In this document: positions 34,122-42,724 of the stretch, in pieces
Numbering within the stretch: position 1 is the first letter of the stretch
Layout: every line of letters begins with the position of its first letter
Origin: Acidobacteriota bacterium
Lineage (GTDB): Bacteria > Acidobacteriota > Terriglobia > Bryobacterales > Bryobacteraceae
Direction: 5' to 3'
NCBI GenBank assembly: GCA_018268935.1
Contig: JAFDVS010000011.1
Location: forward strand, 1-55,817
Length of the DNA stretch: 55,817 nt
Notes under the pieces: generated by a model
The model's input: only the letters and a program-made list of their open reading frames with translations
What the model was told of the DNA's origin: nothing
Databases searched by the model: none
Program-made: the position numbers and the translations under genes

Positions 34122-35507
34122 TTAGCGCGGCAGCTTCCGCTTCCAATGAAAGTAAAACGGCAGTCCCGCGAGGATAATCCCAATCCCCATTAGAGATTCG
34201 CGGGGAGAACTGCGCAGGGTGGAAGCGAGCAGGGCAATGGCCACCAGTACAAAAAGTCCCGGTACAACAGGATATCCCACCGTACGGTATGGCCGGGGCA
34301 TATCCGGCCTCTTCTTGCGTAGAACGATCACCGAAGCTGTGGCCATTCCATAGAGAATCCAGGTGGAAAAAATCACATAGGTGAACAGTTGCTCGTAGCG
34401 GCCGCTCAGAACGAGGATGGCGGACCACACACACATCGCAAGAATTGCATTCGATGGCGTGCACCAGCGCGGATGCACCACGGAGATAGGACGGAAGAAC
34501 ATTCCGTCTCGCGCCATGGCGTAAGGAACTCGGGATCCGGTCAGGATCGAGCCATTGAGTGCAGCAAAAATCGAGAGCATGGCGGCCAAACTCACTGCCG
34601 CAGCGCCGGAATCACCCATGATACGGCGCATCATTTCGGCGGCGACGCGATCGGTGGTGGCCACCTGTTGCGCGCTGAGGACGAAGAAATAGGCCGCATT
34701 GGCAAGTAAATAGATGACGACTACGGCCAAAGTCCCAAGGATGAGCGCTCGCGGAAGGTTCTTTTCCGGATTGCGGATCTCGCTGGACACCATGGCCACG
34801 TTGTTCCAGCCATCGTAGGCCCAGAGCGCGGCCACCAGCGCGGCAAAGAAACCGGCGATGCCGCCCGTCGCGGTAGTGCTGGTGCCAAAGTTCGCACTGT
34901 TGGCGACCGGGGTGGTCAGGCCGATGACGATGATAGCCCCGATTAGAGCCACTTTGATCACCGTCAACCCCACCTGCACGCCGCCGCCGAAGCGGACTCC
35001 GAAGTAATTTACCCCGGCGAGCAGCAGAATCACCGCCATCGCCAGCAGTTGTCCATAACGCAGTTCCAATGGGCCGCCGTCCGGTCCAAGGGGAATGGGA
35101 ATGTAGAGTAACACTCCCTCGAGTCTGGGAAAGAAATTGGCCAGGTAGTAGAAGAATGCCGTCGCCAGCGTCGCTATCGAGCCGCTTTTCCCAATCCACA
35201 TCTGAGTCCACCCATAGATAAACGCCCAAAGTGGGCCATAGGCTTCCCGCAGATAGGCATACTCCCCCCCCGCTTCAGGGAGAGCGGCGGACAATTCCGC
35301 ATAGGTGAGTGCTCCAGCCAACGAGAGCAGTCCGCCGAAGACCCAGACGGCAAACACGAGTTCCGGCGAACCAACGGCATTCACCATCGTCTTGGGAACA
35401 AGGAAGATCCCGCTGCCTATGACTGTGCCGACCACGATGGCGGCAGCAGCCCAGACTCCCAGTTCCCGGCGCAATCCGCTGGGTTCGACGCGCACGCCAT
35501 CAGCCAT
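34122..35507 (-). CDS. APC-family amino acid permease
   Basis: 461 residues from the ATG at 35505-35507, which overlaps the stop of the upstream symporter gene (ATGGCTGA, 8 nt). About 12 membrane helices. The first has the APC substrate motif GTVIGSGIFLVP, followed by GGLLSLAGALTYAELSAALPEAGGEYAYLREAYGP, and later FFAALVAALWAYDGWNN as in LAT-type exchangers. It probably imports or exchanges amino acids. Paired with a sodium:solute symporter in one transcript, it suggests an uptake unit for peptide- or amino acid-derived nutrients. A terminator follows at 34055-34080. Confidence 0.9.
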   Translation of the reverse strand: MADGVRVEPSGLRRELGVWAAAAIVVGTVIGSGIFLVPKTMVNAVGSPELVFAVWVFGGLLSLAGALTYAELSAALPEAGGEYAYLREAYGPLWAFIYGWTQMWIGKSGSIATLATAFFYYLANFFPRLEGVLLYIPIPLGPDGGPLELRYGQLLAMAVILLLAGVNYFGVRFGGGVQVGLTVIKVALIGAIIVIGLTTPVANSANFGTSTTATGGIAGFFAALVAALWAYDGWNNVAMVSSEIRNPEKNLPRALILGTLAVVVIYLLANAAYFFVLSAQQVATTDRVAAEMMRRIMGDSGAAAVSLAAMLSIFAALNGSILTGSRVPYAMARDGMFFRPISVVHPRWCTPSNAILAMCVWSAILVLSGRYEQLFTYVIFSTWILYGMATASVIVLRKKRPDMPRPYRTVGYPVVPGLFVLVAIALLASTLRSSPRESLMGIGIILAGLPFYFHWKRKLPR

Positions 35508-36963
35508 GTAGGGTCTCCGTGGAGGTGGATTTTTCCGTAAGAATGTACGACACAAGAACCCCAGTGAGGAAAGTGACCGAGGTGCCGATCAAAACATACC
35601 AGGTAAAGGCGATCTTAGTGCCGAATTTGACGTAAAACATTGTCAACAGGCCGGCCGTCATGCCGGCCATGGCCGCCTTTTCCCCTACGCGGCGTGTCAG
35701 CAGGCCAAGCAGGAATACCCCCAATAGTCCTCCATAGACAATAGAGGCTATCCCCAGTCCGGCTTCCAGCACGCTGCCCCATTGCCGGGCGAGAAAGCCG
35801 ATGGCCACCAGCACCAGGCCCCACACGACGGTGGCATATTTGGCCATCGAAAGAAGGTGCGCTTCCGCCGCAGCAGGGCGTAAGATTTTGTAAAAATCCA
35901 TGATTGTCGTCGATGCCAGGGCGTTGAGGGCTGCGCTCAGGTTGGACATGGCGGCAGCGAGAATTGCGGCCATAATGAGCCCGGAGATTCCGACCGGCAA
36001 TTGCTCCCAGATGAAGCGGGGATAGATCTGATCCACAATGGCCGGGCGCGCGATGCCGTTGTCCGCGTAGTAGACAAAGAGCATCAGGCCGATCATGAGG
36101 AACATGCTGAACTGGAGCAGAATCACGAACCAACTGGAGAAGAGCGCAGCGCGGCTTTCGCCCTCGGTTTTTGCCGCGAGCAGACGTTGCACCATCAACT
36201 GTTCGGTACCGTGGCTGGCGGTAGTGAGGAAGGCGCCCCCGAGGATACCGGCCCAGAAACTGTAGCTTCGGGTAAAGAATGCAAGCGTGGGTTCGAAGCG
36301 GAAATCGAAGATTTGCAGCTTGCCGGCTGCCGAGGTGACCTCCATCACATGGGTCCAACCGCCGGGAATGGCCTGAAGGATGACGAAGAAGCTGACAATG
36401 GCGCCGAGGATGTAGAGGAACATCTGGATGACGTCGGTCCAAATGACGGCAGTCATACCGCCCTCAAAGGTGTAAAAAAGTGTAAGGCAGACAATTACGA
36501 TAATCGATAACATGTCTCCAGTGCCGAGGATGATGGAGACCACAATCGATATCGCAAAGACCCGCACTCCTTCCGCTAAGGCCCGCAGGATGAGAAAACT
36601 GCCGGCGGTCAGCTTGCGGATGTTGGGGCCAAACCGGCGCCGCATCAGCTCATAGGCCGTGTACATCTCCCCACGGAAATAGTGGGGAAGAAAGAGCAGG
36701 GAGATGATGATCCGGGCAAGAAGGTAGCCGAGCACTACCTGGAGAAAGCCCAGATTACCGTTAAAAGCAAGCGCCGGAGTTCCAATGATGGTGAGGGTGC
36801 TTGTCTCTGCCGAGACGATGGAGAAGCCGATCGCCCACCAGGGGGCGTTGCGACCTCCCAGGAAATAGTCCTTCAGGCTTTTCTGTGTCTCTTTGAACCG
36901 GGCTCCGAACCAAGTGATGCCGATGAGGTAGAGCGCAATGATTGCTAAATCGAGATACCGCAT
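35500..36963 (-). CDS. Sodium:solute symporter (SSS family), second copy
   Basis: 487 residues from the ATG at 36961-36963, chosen because MRYLDLAIIALYLIGITWFG is the usual SSS beginning; an upstream ATG at 36990 adds nine polar residues. Features: KDYFLGGRNAPWWAIGFSIVSAETSTLTIIG, FYTFEGGMTAVIWTDVIQMFLYILG (SSS signature region) and about 13 helices. It is more like the SGLT/sialic acid branch than the 32-kb copy, which has the DUF3311 partner instead. Coupled to the APC permease downstream. Divergent from glpD across 126 bp. Confidence 0.9.
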   Translation of the reverse strand: MRYLDLAIIALYLIGITWFGARFKETQKSLKDYFLGGRNAPWWAIGFSIVSAETSTLTIIGTPALAFNGNLGFLQVVLGYLLARIIISLLFLPHYFRGEMYTAYELMRRRFGPNIRKLTAGSFLILRALAEGVRVFAISIVVSIILGTGDMLSIIVIVCLTLFYTFEGGMTAVIWTDVIQMFLYILGAIVSFFVILQAIPGGWTHVMEVTSAAGKLQIFDFRFEPTLAFFTRSYSFWAGILGGAFLTTASHGTEQLMVQRLLAAKTEGESRAALFSSWFVILLQFSMFLMIGLMLFVYYADNGIARPAIVDQIYPRFIWEQLPVGISGLIMAAILAAAMSNLSAALNALASTTIMDFYKILRPAAAEAHLLSMAKYATVVWGLVLVAIGFLARQWGSVLEAGLGIASIVYGGLLGVFLLGLLTRRVGEKAAMAGMTAGLLTMFYVKFGTKIAFTWYVLIGTSVTFLTGVLVSYILTEKSTSTETLHG

Positions 36964-37075
36964 GGACCTAGGGGATTCTAGCACAGACATGTAGGGGAAC
37001 CTTATGCGGCACCCCTCGCCTGTGGGGGAGCAATGTCATTTGTCCACCGTATGGATGGGTGTAGGACTAACCATC

Positions 37076-37089
37076 TATGATGAATACAG
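37076..37089 (+). promoter_or_regulatory. -10 element TATGAT eight nt before glpD
   Basis: TATGAT (37076-37081) then eight bases and ATG at 37090. It predicts a leaderless or near-leaderless glpD mRNA; no convincing -35 or Shine-Dalgarno sequence is present. Confidence 0.35.
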
Positions 37090-38697
37090 ATGAGTGGATT
37101 TCCACCGGATCTGCGAGCACGTAGCTTAGCCGCCTTGCGCGATAGCACCATCGATGTATTGATCCTCGGCGGCGGGATCAACGGAGCTGGGATTGCCAGA
37201 GACCTGGGATTACGGAGGCAGTCGAACGACAGCCTGCAGGTTGCCCTTGTCGACAAGGGCCATTTCGCTTCGGGCACATCGGGACGAAACAGCCAGTTGA
37301 TTCACGGCGGGCTGCGGTATTTAAAGTACTTAAAGATGGGGCTGGTGAAGGAATCGCTGAGGGAGCGTGCCGTGTTGCGCCAGATTGCTCCGCACCTGGT
37401 AGAGCCGCTCGCGTTTCTCATGCCGATCTACAGCCGCATCGACAAGCTGAAGTACACGATGGGCTTAAGCATGTACGACCAGCTTGCCGGCGACAGCAAT
37501 ATTTCCAGGCATCGGGAAGTGAGCAAAGGCGAGATTGCGCAACTGGAGCCATCCATTTCCACCAAAGGTCTGGTGGGTGGAGCGATCTTCTACGATTGCC
37601 AGGTGCATTCGGCGCGCTTCGTGCTGGAAAACCTGTTTGATGCTGCCCTGAACGGTGTCCATCTCGCTAACTACGTGGAAGGTAAACCCGTGGAGCGGAT
37701 GCCCGACGGGATGTGGCGAGTGCAATTGACAGACCTTTTGACTGGCGAAGGTCTGGAGGTCAGGGCGAAGAAGGTAGTGGATGCGACCGGCCCGTGGAGC
37801 CAACCGGGTGAATCCGCGCCACGGCTGGTGCGCGGTTCGCACATTATTCTCAACCGCCTGACGGCGGAAGAGCATGCGCTGGCCTACTTTGATGACAACG
37901 GACGGATTGTGTTCTTCATCCCGTGGGGCAGCCAGAAGCAATTGACATTGTTAGGCACCACTGACGTTGAGCACAAGGGCAACGCGGATGATGCCCGTAT
38001 CAGCCAGGAGGAAGTAGACTACCTGCTGTCGATTGCCCAAAAGCTGTATCCGAATGCGGGCTCGCTCAAGCCGCTTGGCGCGTTCAGCTCGTTGCGCCCC
38101 CTGGTGTCGGACGGATCGTCGTCGGCCACTGAGGCGACACGGGAACACAAGATCTGGAATACAAAGGACAATATCCTCCGCATCCAGGGTGGTAAGTACA
38201 CCATTTACCGGCAGATGAGTGAAGAGGCCGTGAACGCGATTCTGAAGGAACTGTCTCCCTGGCTGGCGACTCCTTCGCACACGGCAACGCAACCACTTTG
38301 TGGCAACACGCCGAAAGCGTTAGAGAGGCTGCGGCACGATGCGAACTCGTTGAGCGAGCAATATCGTTTGTCGCCGGCAGATGTCGAGTCTGTGATTCGC
38401 GAATACGGACTGCATACTCCGGACGTGCTGGCGATGACACCGGAGGAGGATTTCGGCTCCATCCGGCGAACGGAGTTCGCCCGTATTGCTTTTGCCGTGC
38501 AGCACGAGATGGCGGTGCGCCTGGCCGACATTCTGCTGGTATCCACCTATATCGGCTATGACCGTCATTGGGACATGGCGCAACTGGAGCCCTATGCCTA
38601 CCTGGTTGGTTCGTGGATGGGATGGGATAGCGCCCGCCAACATGAGGAAGCCCAGGATGTGCTGCAACGGGTCGGCCTTCCGGGAGCTGGCGACTAA
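37090..38697 (+). CDS. glpD: Glycerol-3-phosphate dehydrogenase, FAD-dependent
   Basis: 535 residues. Oxidises sn-glycerol 3-phosphate to dihydroxyacetone phosphate and passes electrons to quinone at the membrane. The FAD-binding fold is VLILGGGINGAGIARDLGLR (dinucleotide loop G27-G34), then LVDKGHFASGTSGRNSQLIHGGLRYLK, the family signature. Later IPWGSQKQLTLLGTTDVEHKG and RIQGGKYTIYRQMSEE belong to the substrate/FAD site, and the C-terminal helical domain is complete. No glpK or glpF is near. The yihY-like gene starts right after its stop. Confidence 0.92.
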   Translation: MSGFPPDLRARSLAALRDSTIDVLILGGGINGAGIARDLGLRRQSNDSLQVALVDKGHFASGTSGRNSQLIHGGLRYLKYLKMGLVKESLRERAVLRQIAPHLVEPLAFLMPIYSRIDKLKYTMGLSMYDQLAGDSNISRHREVSKGEIAQLEPSISTKGLVGGAIFYDCQVHSARFVLENLFDAALNGVHLANYVEGKPVERMPDGMWRVQLTDLLTGEGLEVRAKKVVDATGPWSQPGESAPRLVRGSHIILNRLTAEEHALAYFDDNGRIVFFIPWGSQKQLTLLGTTDVEHKGNADDARISQEEVDYLLSIAQKLYPNAGSLKPLGAFSSLRPLVSDGSSSATEATREHKIWNTKDNILRIQGGKYTIYRQMSEEAVNAILKELSPWLATPSHTATQPLCGNTPKALERLRHDANSLSEQYRLSPADVESVIREYGLHTPDVLAMTPEEDFGSIRRTEFARIAFAVQHEMAVRLADILLVSTYIGYDRHWDMAQLEPYAYLVGSWMGWDSARQHEEAQDVLQRVGLPGAGD

Positions 38698-39555
38698 ATG
38701 CGTGGGAGGCTACGGCGCTTCTGGTGGCTGCTGAAGCGCTCTTTCGTCGCCTCTTACGAAGATGGGTGTTTTGGTGTCGCTAAAGGCGCCGCATATTCGG
38801 CGCTGCTTTCCTTCATTCCAGTGCTGACCGCGGTAGCGGCCATTCTGGTGCAGTTCAATGCCGAGCGTGTTTCGCGCATCCTTTCTGAATTTCTCTTTGT
38901 TGTTGTGCCACCGGGCACCGAGGACCTGGTGCAGTACGGATTTGAGAAGCGCGGGGAACGTCCCGTCTACCTGCTGGTGACTGCGACGCTGCTTTCGCTG
39001 TGGGCTGCCAGCGGTGTGATGGCGACCCTTATGGAAGGATTTCAGTCGGTGTATCGCATTCCTAATGGAAGGCCCTTCGTACGCCAGCGTCTGGTTGCGA
39101 TTGCGCTTGTCCTGATTGGCGCCGCGCCGGTGCTGATGGCTTCGGCGCTGTTGCTGCTCGGCGGTTGGATCGAACAATGGGTGTTCACTGCTCTCGGCTT
39201 CCTGCCGGTCGGCGAGCAGGTGCGAGGCTGGATCCTGGTGGTGGGTGTATTCGTGCGCTACACGATATCGCTCGGTGCGATCGCGATGGCGACAGCGGGG
39301 TTGTTCTACTTCGGGCCGAACCGGCCGCAGCAATGGACCGCCGTCTGGCCGGGTGCGTTGCTCTCCACCAACCTCTGGCTGATCTCTACCATCTGCTTCG
39401 CCTGGTATGTTCGCAACATCGCCAACTACAACGTCATGTACGGAAGCATCGGAGCGGTCATCGCCATGCTGGTTTGGATGTACGTGCTTGCCGTCATCGC
39501 GCTCATCGGTTGCGAGTATAACGCCGAGCGCGAGCGCATGATTACGGGGAAGTAA
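38698..39555 (+). CDS. YihY/BrkB-family inner-membrane protein
   Basis: 285 residues with six predicted membrane helices. The start shows the family pattern SFVASYEDGCFGVAKGAAYSALLSFIPVLTAVAAILV; later LWAASGVMATLMEGFQSVYRIP, FYFGPNRPQQWTAVWPGALLSTNLWLISTICFAWYV and MYGSIGAVIAMLVWMYVLAVIALIGCEYNAERER are typical. Once thought to be RNase BN, the family is now a membrane family without proven activity. The ATG directly follows the glpD stop (TAAATG), so the two are one transcript. Confidence 0.9.
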   Translation: MRGRLRRFWWLLKRSFVASYEDGCFGVAKGAAYSALLSFIPVLTAVAAILVQFNAERVSRILSEFLFVVVPPGTEDLVQYGFEKRGERPVYLLVTATLLSLWAASGVMATLMEGFQSVYRIPNGRPFVRQRLVAIALVLIGAAPVLMASALLLLGGWIEQWVFTALGFLPVGEQVRGWILVVGVFVRYTISLGAIAMATAGLFYFGPNRPQQWTAVWPGALLSTNLWLISTICFAWYVRNIANYNVMYGSIGAVIAMLVWMYVLAVIALIGCEYNAERERMITGK

Positions 39556-39600
39556 AAGAGCGACTGCCGCACTTGGGTGGTCTAGGCAAGCGGCAGTCGC
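39551..39600 (-). terminator. Minus-strand intrinsic terminator in the 39.6-kb gap
   Basis: GCGACTGCCGC and GCGGCAGTCGC (39590-39600 and 39560-39570) form a perfect 11-bp stem with a 19-nt loop that can pair further (TTG with CAA). On the minus strand it runs into TCTTTTACTT; on the plus strand no T-run follows. So it should end a leftward transcript although no minus-strand gene of normal size lies upstream. Confidence 0.55.
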
Positions 39601-39860
39601 GTGTGCCGGCGGAGTAGGGAAATGAAGGGACCTCCAAACCGGCAGACACTTGCGCTGGCGCCAATGGTTTTGGGTCCAGCTTCAACCTCCAGATCGGCGG
39701 GGCGATTGGAGCGGATTAGGTGAAAAAGGCGAACCCAATGCTTTACCCTAAGCCATTGCGCGAATGACGCCTGAGAAGCAATCAGCCTTTTCGCTTACCG
39801 GATGGGAAATTCATCCGATTCCGAACGCGCTTCTCTCGACAATTTTCGGGCGGGTCTCAC
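39601..39860 (-). other. Gene-free stretch with several hairpins; possible non-coding RNA
   Basis: Part of the 430-bp gap 39556-39985. Besides the terminator it holds GTGTGCCGG/CCGGCAGACAC with an inner GGAG/CTCC pair (39601-39650), CAATGCTT/AAGCCATTG (39736-39758), a long-range pairing of GTGAAAAAGGC (39720-39730) with GCCTTTTCGC (39785-39794), and CGGATG/CATCCG (39799-39817). No ORF with coding character is seen. The terminator direction favours a minus-strand RNA, or this is the 3' part of a lost gene. No known family recognised. Confidence 0.35.
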
Positions 39861-39929
39861 TCAGCGGCCTCGTTTCTTTTTGCCGGGAGTTGTTGCAGGG
39901 GGGAGAGAAAGGAAGGTGCGCCGCTGCAT
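39861..39929 (-). pseudogene. 22-codon remnant with a twin-arginine start
   Basis: On the minus strand the ATG at 39927-39929 gives MQRRTFLSLPPA, the start of a Tat signal, then TTPGKKKRGR and a stop. Such a beginning normally heads a 400-500-residue exported enzyme. The abrupt join to a basic tail typical of C-termini suggests an internal deletion that left both ends of a gene. An upstream in-frame ATG adds four residues. It could also be a chance ORF. Confidence 0.3.
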
Positions 39930-39985
39930 GCCCATCAGCATGACAGAGTTCACGCGGTGCGCGGTGGCATGATGGAAAGACCGCG

Positions 39986-40900
39986 ATGATCTACTTGAAT
40001 GCAGAGCAAGTGCATGCCCTGTTGCGCTGGGAAGATTTGTTGACGGCGATGGAGGGTGCGTTACGGGCGTTCTCTGCGGGCCGTGCGCGGCAGCCATTGC
40101 GAAGCGTGACGGAACTTCCCGAAGGCGGGTGTCTGTTTGCCATGCCGGCGTACATTCCGGAACCGCCTTGGCTGGGCACGAAGCTGGTTTCCATCTGTCC
40201 CGGCAACGCGGCATTGGGGAAGGAGACACATCAGGCCACTCTGGTGATGCTGGATGCCGGGACAGGCGAAATGGCTGCGGTGCTGGAAGCCGCACACTTG
40301 ACGGCGATGCGGACAGCCGCGGTTTCGGCGCTGTCGACGCGTGTTTTGGCGCGGAGCGATGCTCAGCGGTTGTGTGTATTGGGGAGTGGAGCGCAAGCCC
40401 GGGCGCATGTGGAGGGATTCCGGCAATTGCGGGACTGGCAGTGGATTCGGGCGTGGAGTCCTTCCTTGGCGCGGCTGTCGCGGTTTGCGGCGGAGTGCGG
40501 AGTGGAGGGTGCGCCGTCGGCGGAGACCGCGGTACGCGATGCCGATGTGATTGTGCTGGCAACGTCATCCGCTGTACCCGTGCTGCGTGCGGATTGGGTT
40601 GCAACAGGCGCGCACGTCATTTCCGTCGGAGCCCCACGGCCATCGGAGCGCGAGATGGACCCGGAGTTGTTGCGAAGGGCTCGTGTGTTCGTGGATTCGC
40701 GGGTGTCGGCACTGGCGGAGTCGGGAGATGTTCGGGAGAGCGGAGTGCCGATTGTCGCCGAGTTGGGGGAAGTGCTGGCAGGTGCCTCTAAGGGTCGAAT
40801 GCGCGACGATGAAATCACCGTGTTCAAGTCTTTGGGATTGGCCGTAGAGGACGTGGCCGCCGGCGCCATGGTCCTGGCAGCATGGCGGAGGCAGGAATGA
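39986..40900 (+). CDS. Ornithine cyclodeaminase/mu-crystallin family protein
   Basis: 304 residues. NAD(P)-dependent family that deaminates ornithine or reduces ketimines; substrate cannot be told. Features: the substrate site region GTKLVSICPGN, then LTAMRTAAVSALSTRVLA, the Rossmann loop VLGSGAQARAHVEG (about residues 130-143), ISVGAPRPSEREMDPELL and the C-terminal signature DDEITVFKSLGLAVEDVAAG. The stop overlaps the start of the lyase gene by 4 nt (ATGA), so they are translated together, an unusual partnership of amino acid metabolism with pectin breakdown. No Shine-Dalgarno sequence stands out. Confidence 0.88.
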   Translation: MIYLNAEQVHALLRWEDLLTAMEGALRAFSAGRARQPLRSVTELPEGGCLFAMPAYIPEPPWLGTKLVSICPGNAALGKETHQATLVMLDAGTGEMAAVLEAAHLTAMRTAAVSALSTRVLARSDAQRLCVLGSGAQARAHVEGFRQLRDWQWIRAWSPSLARLSRFAAECGVEGAPSAETAVRDADVIVLATSSAVPVLRADWVATGAHVISVGAPRPSEREMDPELLRRARVFVDSRVSALAESGDVRESGVPIVAELGEVLAGASKGRMRDDEITVFKSLGLAVEDVAAGAMVLAAWRRQE

Positions 40901-42648
40901 GAGCGGTCCTGTTGCTGGCGACGGTGCTGGCGTTGCACGCCGAACGGCAAGTGGAGCGCATCGGGCGTGGAGTGGTGGCTGTGACCATGCCCGATGGCAG
41001 GGCCTTCCTCTCGTGGCGGTTGCTCACTTCCGACACGAGCGGCGCAGAGTTTCAGGTATATCGACACGACGGCGGGCAATCCACCCTGATTACGGATGCG
41101 CCGCTGCGGGGTGCAACATTCTTCGTCGATGAGGGAGCGAAGCAGGGCGTGTCCTACTCCGTGCGCTCTGACAATGGCGAAAGCGCTCCTGTATCCCTGT
41201 CACGGCAGCACTATCTTTCCGTTCCTCTGCAAACGTTGGAGGGATATACTCCCAACGATGCTTCGGTAGGAGATCTCGATGGCGACGGAGAGTACGAGAT
41301 TGTTCTGCATCAAACGGGAGTGGGCTTCGACAACTCCCTCGCCGGGGTTTCGAGCGAGCCGATCCTTGAGGCCTACAAGTTGGATGGAACAATGCTGTGG
41401 CGGATCAACCTCGGGAAAAATATCCGGGAAGGAGCCCATTACACGCAGTTCCTGGTGTACGATTTCGACGGCGATGGCCGCGCGGAAGTGGCATGCAAAA
41501 CCGCCGATGGATCCGTGGATGGAACGGGTGCGGTGATTGGCGATGCTCAGGCCGATTACCGCAACGCCAGCGGCTATGTGCTCAGCGGGCCGGAGTATCT
41601 CACCATCTTCGACGGAATGACTGGTAAGGCACTGGCGACCGAGGAGTATATCCCGCCGCGCGGCAATGTCTCCAGTTGGGGTGACAACTATGGGAATCGT
41701 GTGGACCGCTTTCTTGCGGCAGTGGCTTATCTCGATGGGGAGAGACCGAGTCTGGTGATGACACGCGGCTACTATACCCGAGCGGTGTTGGTGGCGTGGA
41801 ACTGGCGCGATGGGAAATTGACGCGGCTATGGACTTTCGATAGCGACGCGGGAGATGCTTCGAACCGTGCCTATCGCGGAGAGGGGAACCACAATCTCTC
41901 CGTGGCCGATGTCGATGGCGATGGCAAAGATGAAATCCTCTTTGGCGCTGCGGCGATTGATGACGACGGCAAGGGGTTGTACGCCACCGGCATCGGGCAC
42001 GGCGATGCGATGCACGTGTACGATCACGATCCGGAGCGGCCCGGCTTGGAGGTGTTTCACATTCAGGAAAAGGTGAGTGGTGAAGGCGCAAACATGCGCG
42101 ATGCCCGCACGGGTGAGGTGCTGTGGAGCAAAGCGACGGTATCGGGCAACGAAGGTCCTGGGCGCGGATTGGCCGTTGATATTGACCCGCGGCATCCTGG
42201 TTCGGAAGCGTGGGTCTCAGGCGGCGGTATCCGCGGTCTTTTCAACGCCAAGGGGGAACGCATTTCGGACCGGACCCCGAGTTCCTGCAATTTCGCCATC
42301 TGGTGGGATGGGGATCTGCTGCGCGAACTGCTGGATCGCACGGTGATCACAAAGTGGAATTGGGAAACATCCACCGAGCAGGTACTGTTGCGTGGTGAGG
42401 GATGCGAATCGAATAACGGGACGAAAGCCACGCCGGTGCTGAGCGCGGATCTGCTGGGCGATTGGCGGGAAGAAGTGATCTGGCGGAGCGCGGATAACAA
42501 GGAATTACGGATCTACACAACGACCATTCCCACAGAATATCGGTTCCCGTCGTTGATGCAGGATGCGCAGTACCGGCTGAGCATCGCGTGGCAGAACGTA
42601 GGGTACAATCAGCCGCCGCATCCGGGGTTCCGCCTGGGAGGGCAGTAA
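40897..42648 (+). CDS. Rhamnogalacturonan lyase, PL11 family
   Basis: 583 residues from the ATG at 40897-40899. Signal peptide MRAVLLLATVLALHAE. Then a fibronectin-like start (RQVERIGRGVVAVTMPDGRAFLSWRLL) and an eight-bladed propeller with calcium-binding loops GDLDGDGEYEIV, YDFDGDGRAEVA, ADVDGDGKDEIL, and GNEGPGRGLAVDIDPRHPG. These match PL11 (YesW/YesX type), which cleaves the rhamnogalacturonan I backbone of pectin by beta-elimination. Length is normal. It fits a soil bacterium degrading plant cell walls, though no unsaturated-rhamnogalacturonyl hydrolase gene is nearby. Confidence 0.88.
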   Translation: MRAVLLLATVLALHAERQVERIGRGVVAVTMPDGRAFLSWRLLTSDTSGAEFQVYRHDGGQSTLITDAPLRGATFFVDEGAKQGVSYSVRSDNGESAPVSLSRQHYLSVPLQTLEGYTPNDASVGDLDGDGEYEIVLHQTGVGFDNSLAGVSSEPILEAYKLDGTMLWRINLGKNIREGAHYTQFLVYDFDGDGRAEVACKTADGSVDGTGAVIGDAQADYRNASGYVLSGPEYLTIFDGMTGKALATEEYIPPRGNVSSWGDNYGNRVDRFLAAVAYLDGERPSLVMTRGYYTRAVLVAWNWRDGKLTRLWTFDSDAGDASNRAYRGEGNHNLSVADVDGDGKDEILFGAAAIDDDGKGLYATGIGHGDAMHVYDHDPERPGLEVFHIQEKVSGEGANMRDARTGEVLWSKATVSGNEGPGRGLAVDIDPRHPGSEAWVSGGGIRGLFNAKGERISDRTPSSCNFAIWWDGDLLRELLDRTVITKWNWETSTEQVLLRGEGCESNNGTKATPVLSADLLGDWREEVIWRSADNKELRIYTTTIPTEYRFPSLMQDAQYRLSIAWQNVGYNQPPHPGFRLGGQ

Positions 42649-42711
42649 GTGATAGAGAGCGGCAAAGGCCGAGTCCTGGGCGCAACCGTCTTGTTCTGAC
42701 GCCGTCGCTGA

Positions 42712-42724
42712 TACAATTTTCCTC
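42712..42724 (+). promoter_or_regulatory. -10 element TACAAT seven nt before the Gfo/Idh/MocA gene
   Basis: TACAAT (42712-42717) followed by seven bases and ATG at 42725; predicts a leaderless mRNA. Confidence 0.4.

Noticed and set aside
36964..37089. CCCC/GGGG pairing between the divergent symporter and glpD genes as an RNA element
   Set aside because: It is a weak 4-5 bp stem in a GC-rich spacer without T-run or conserved pairing.
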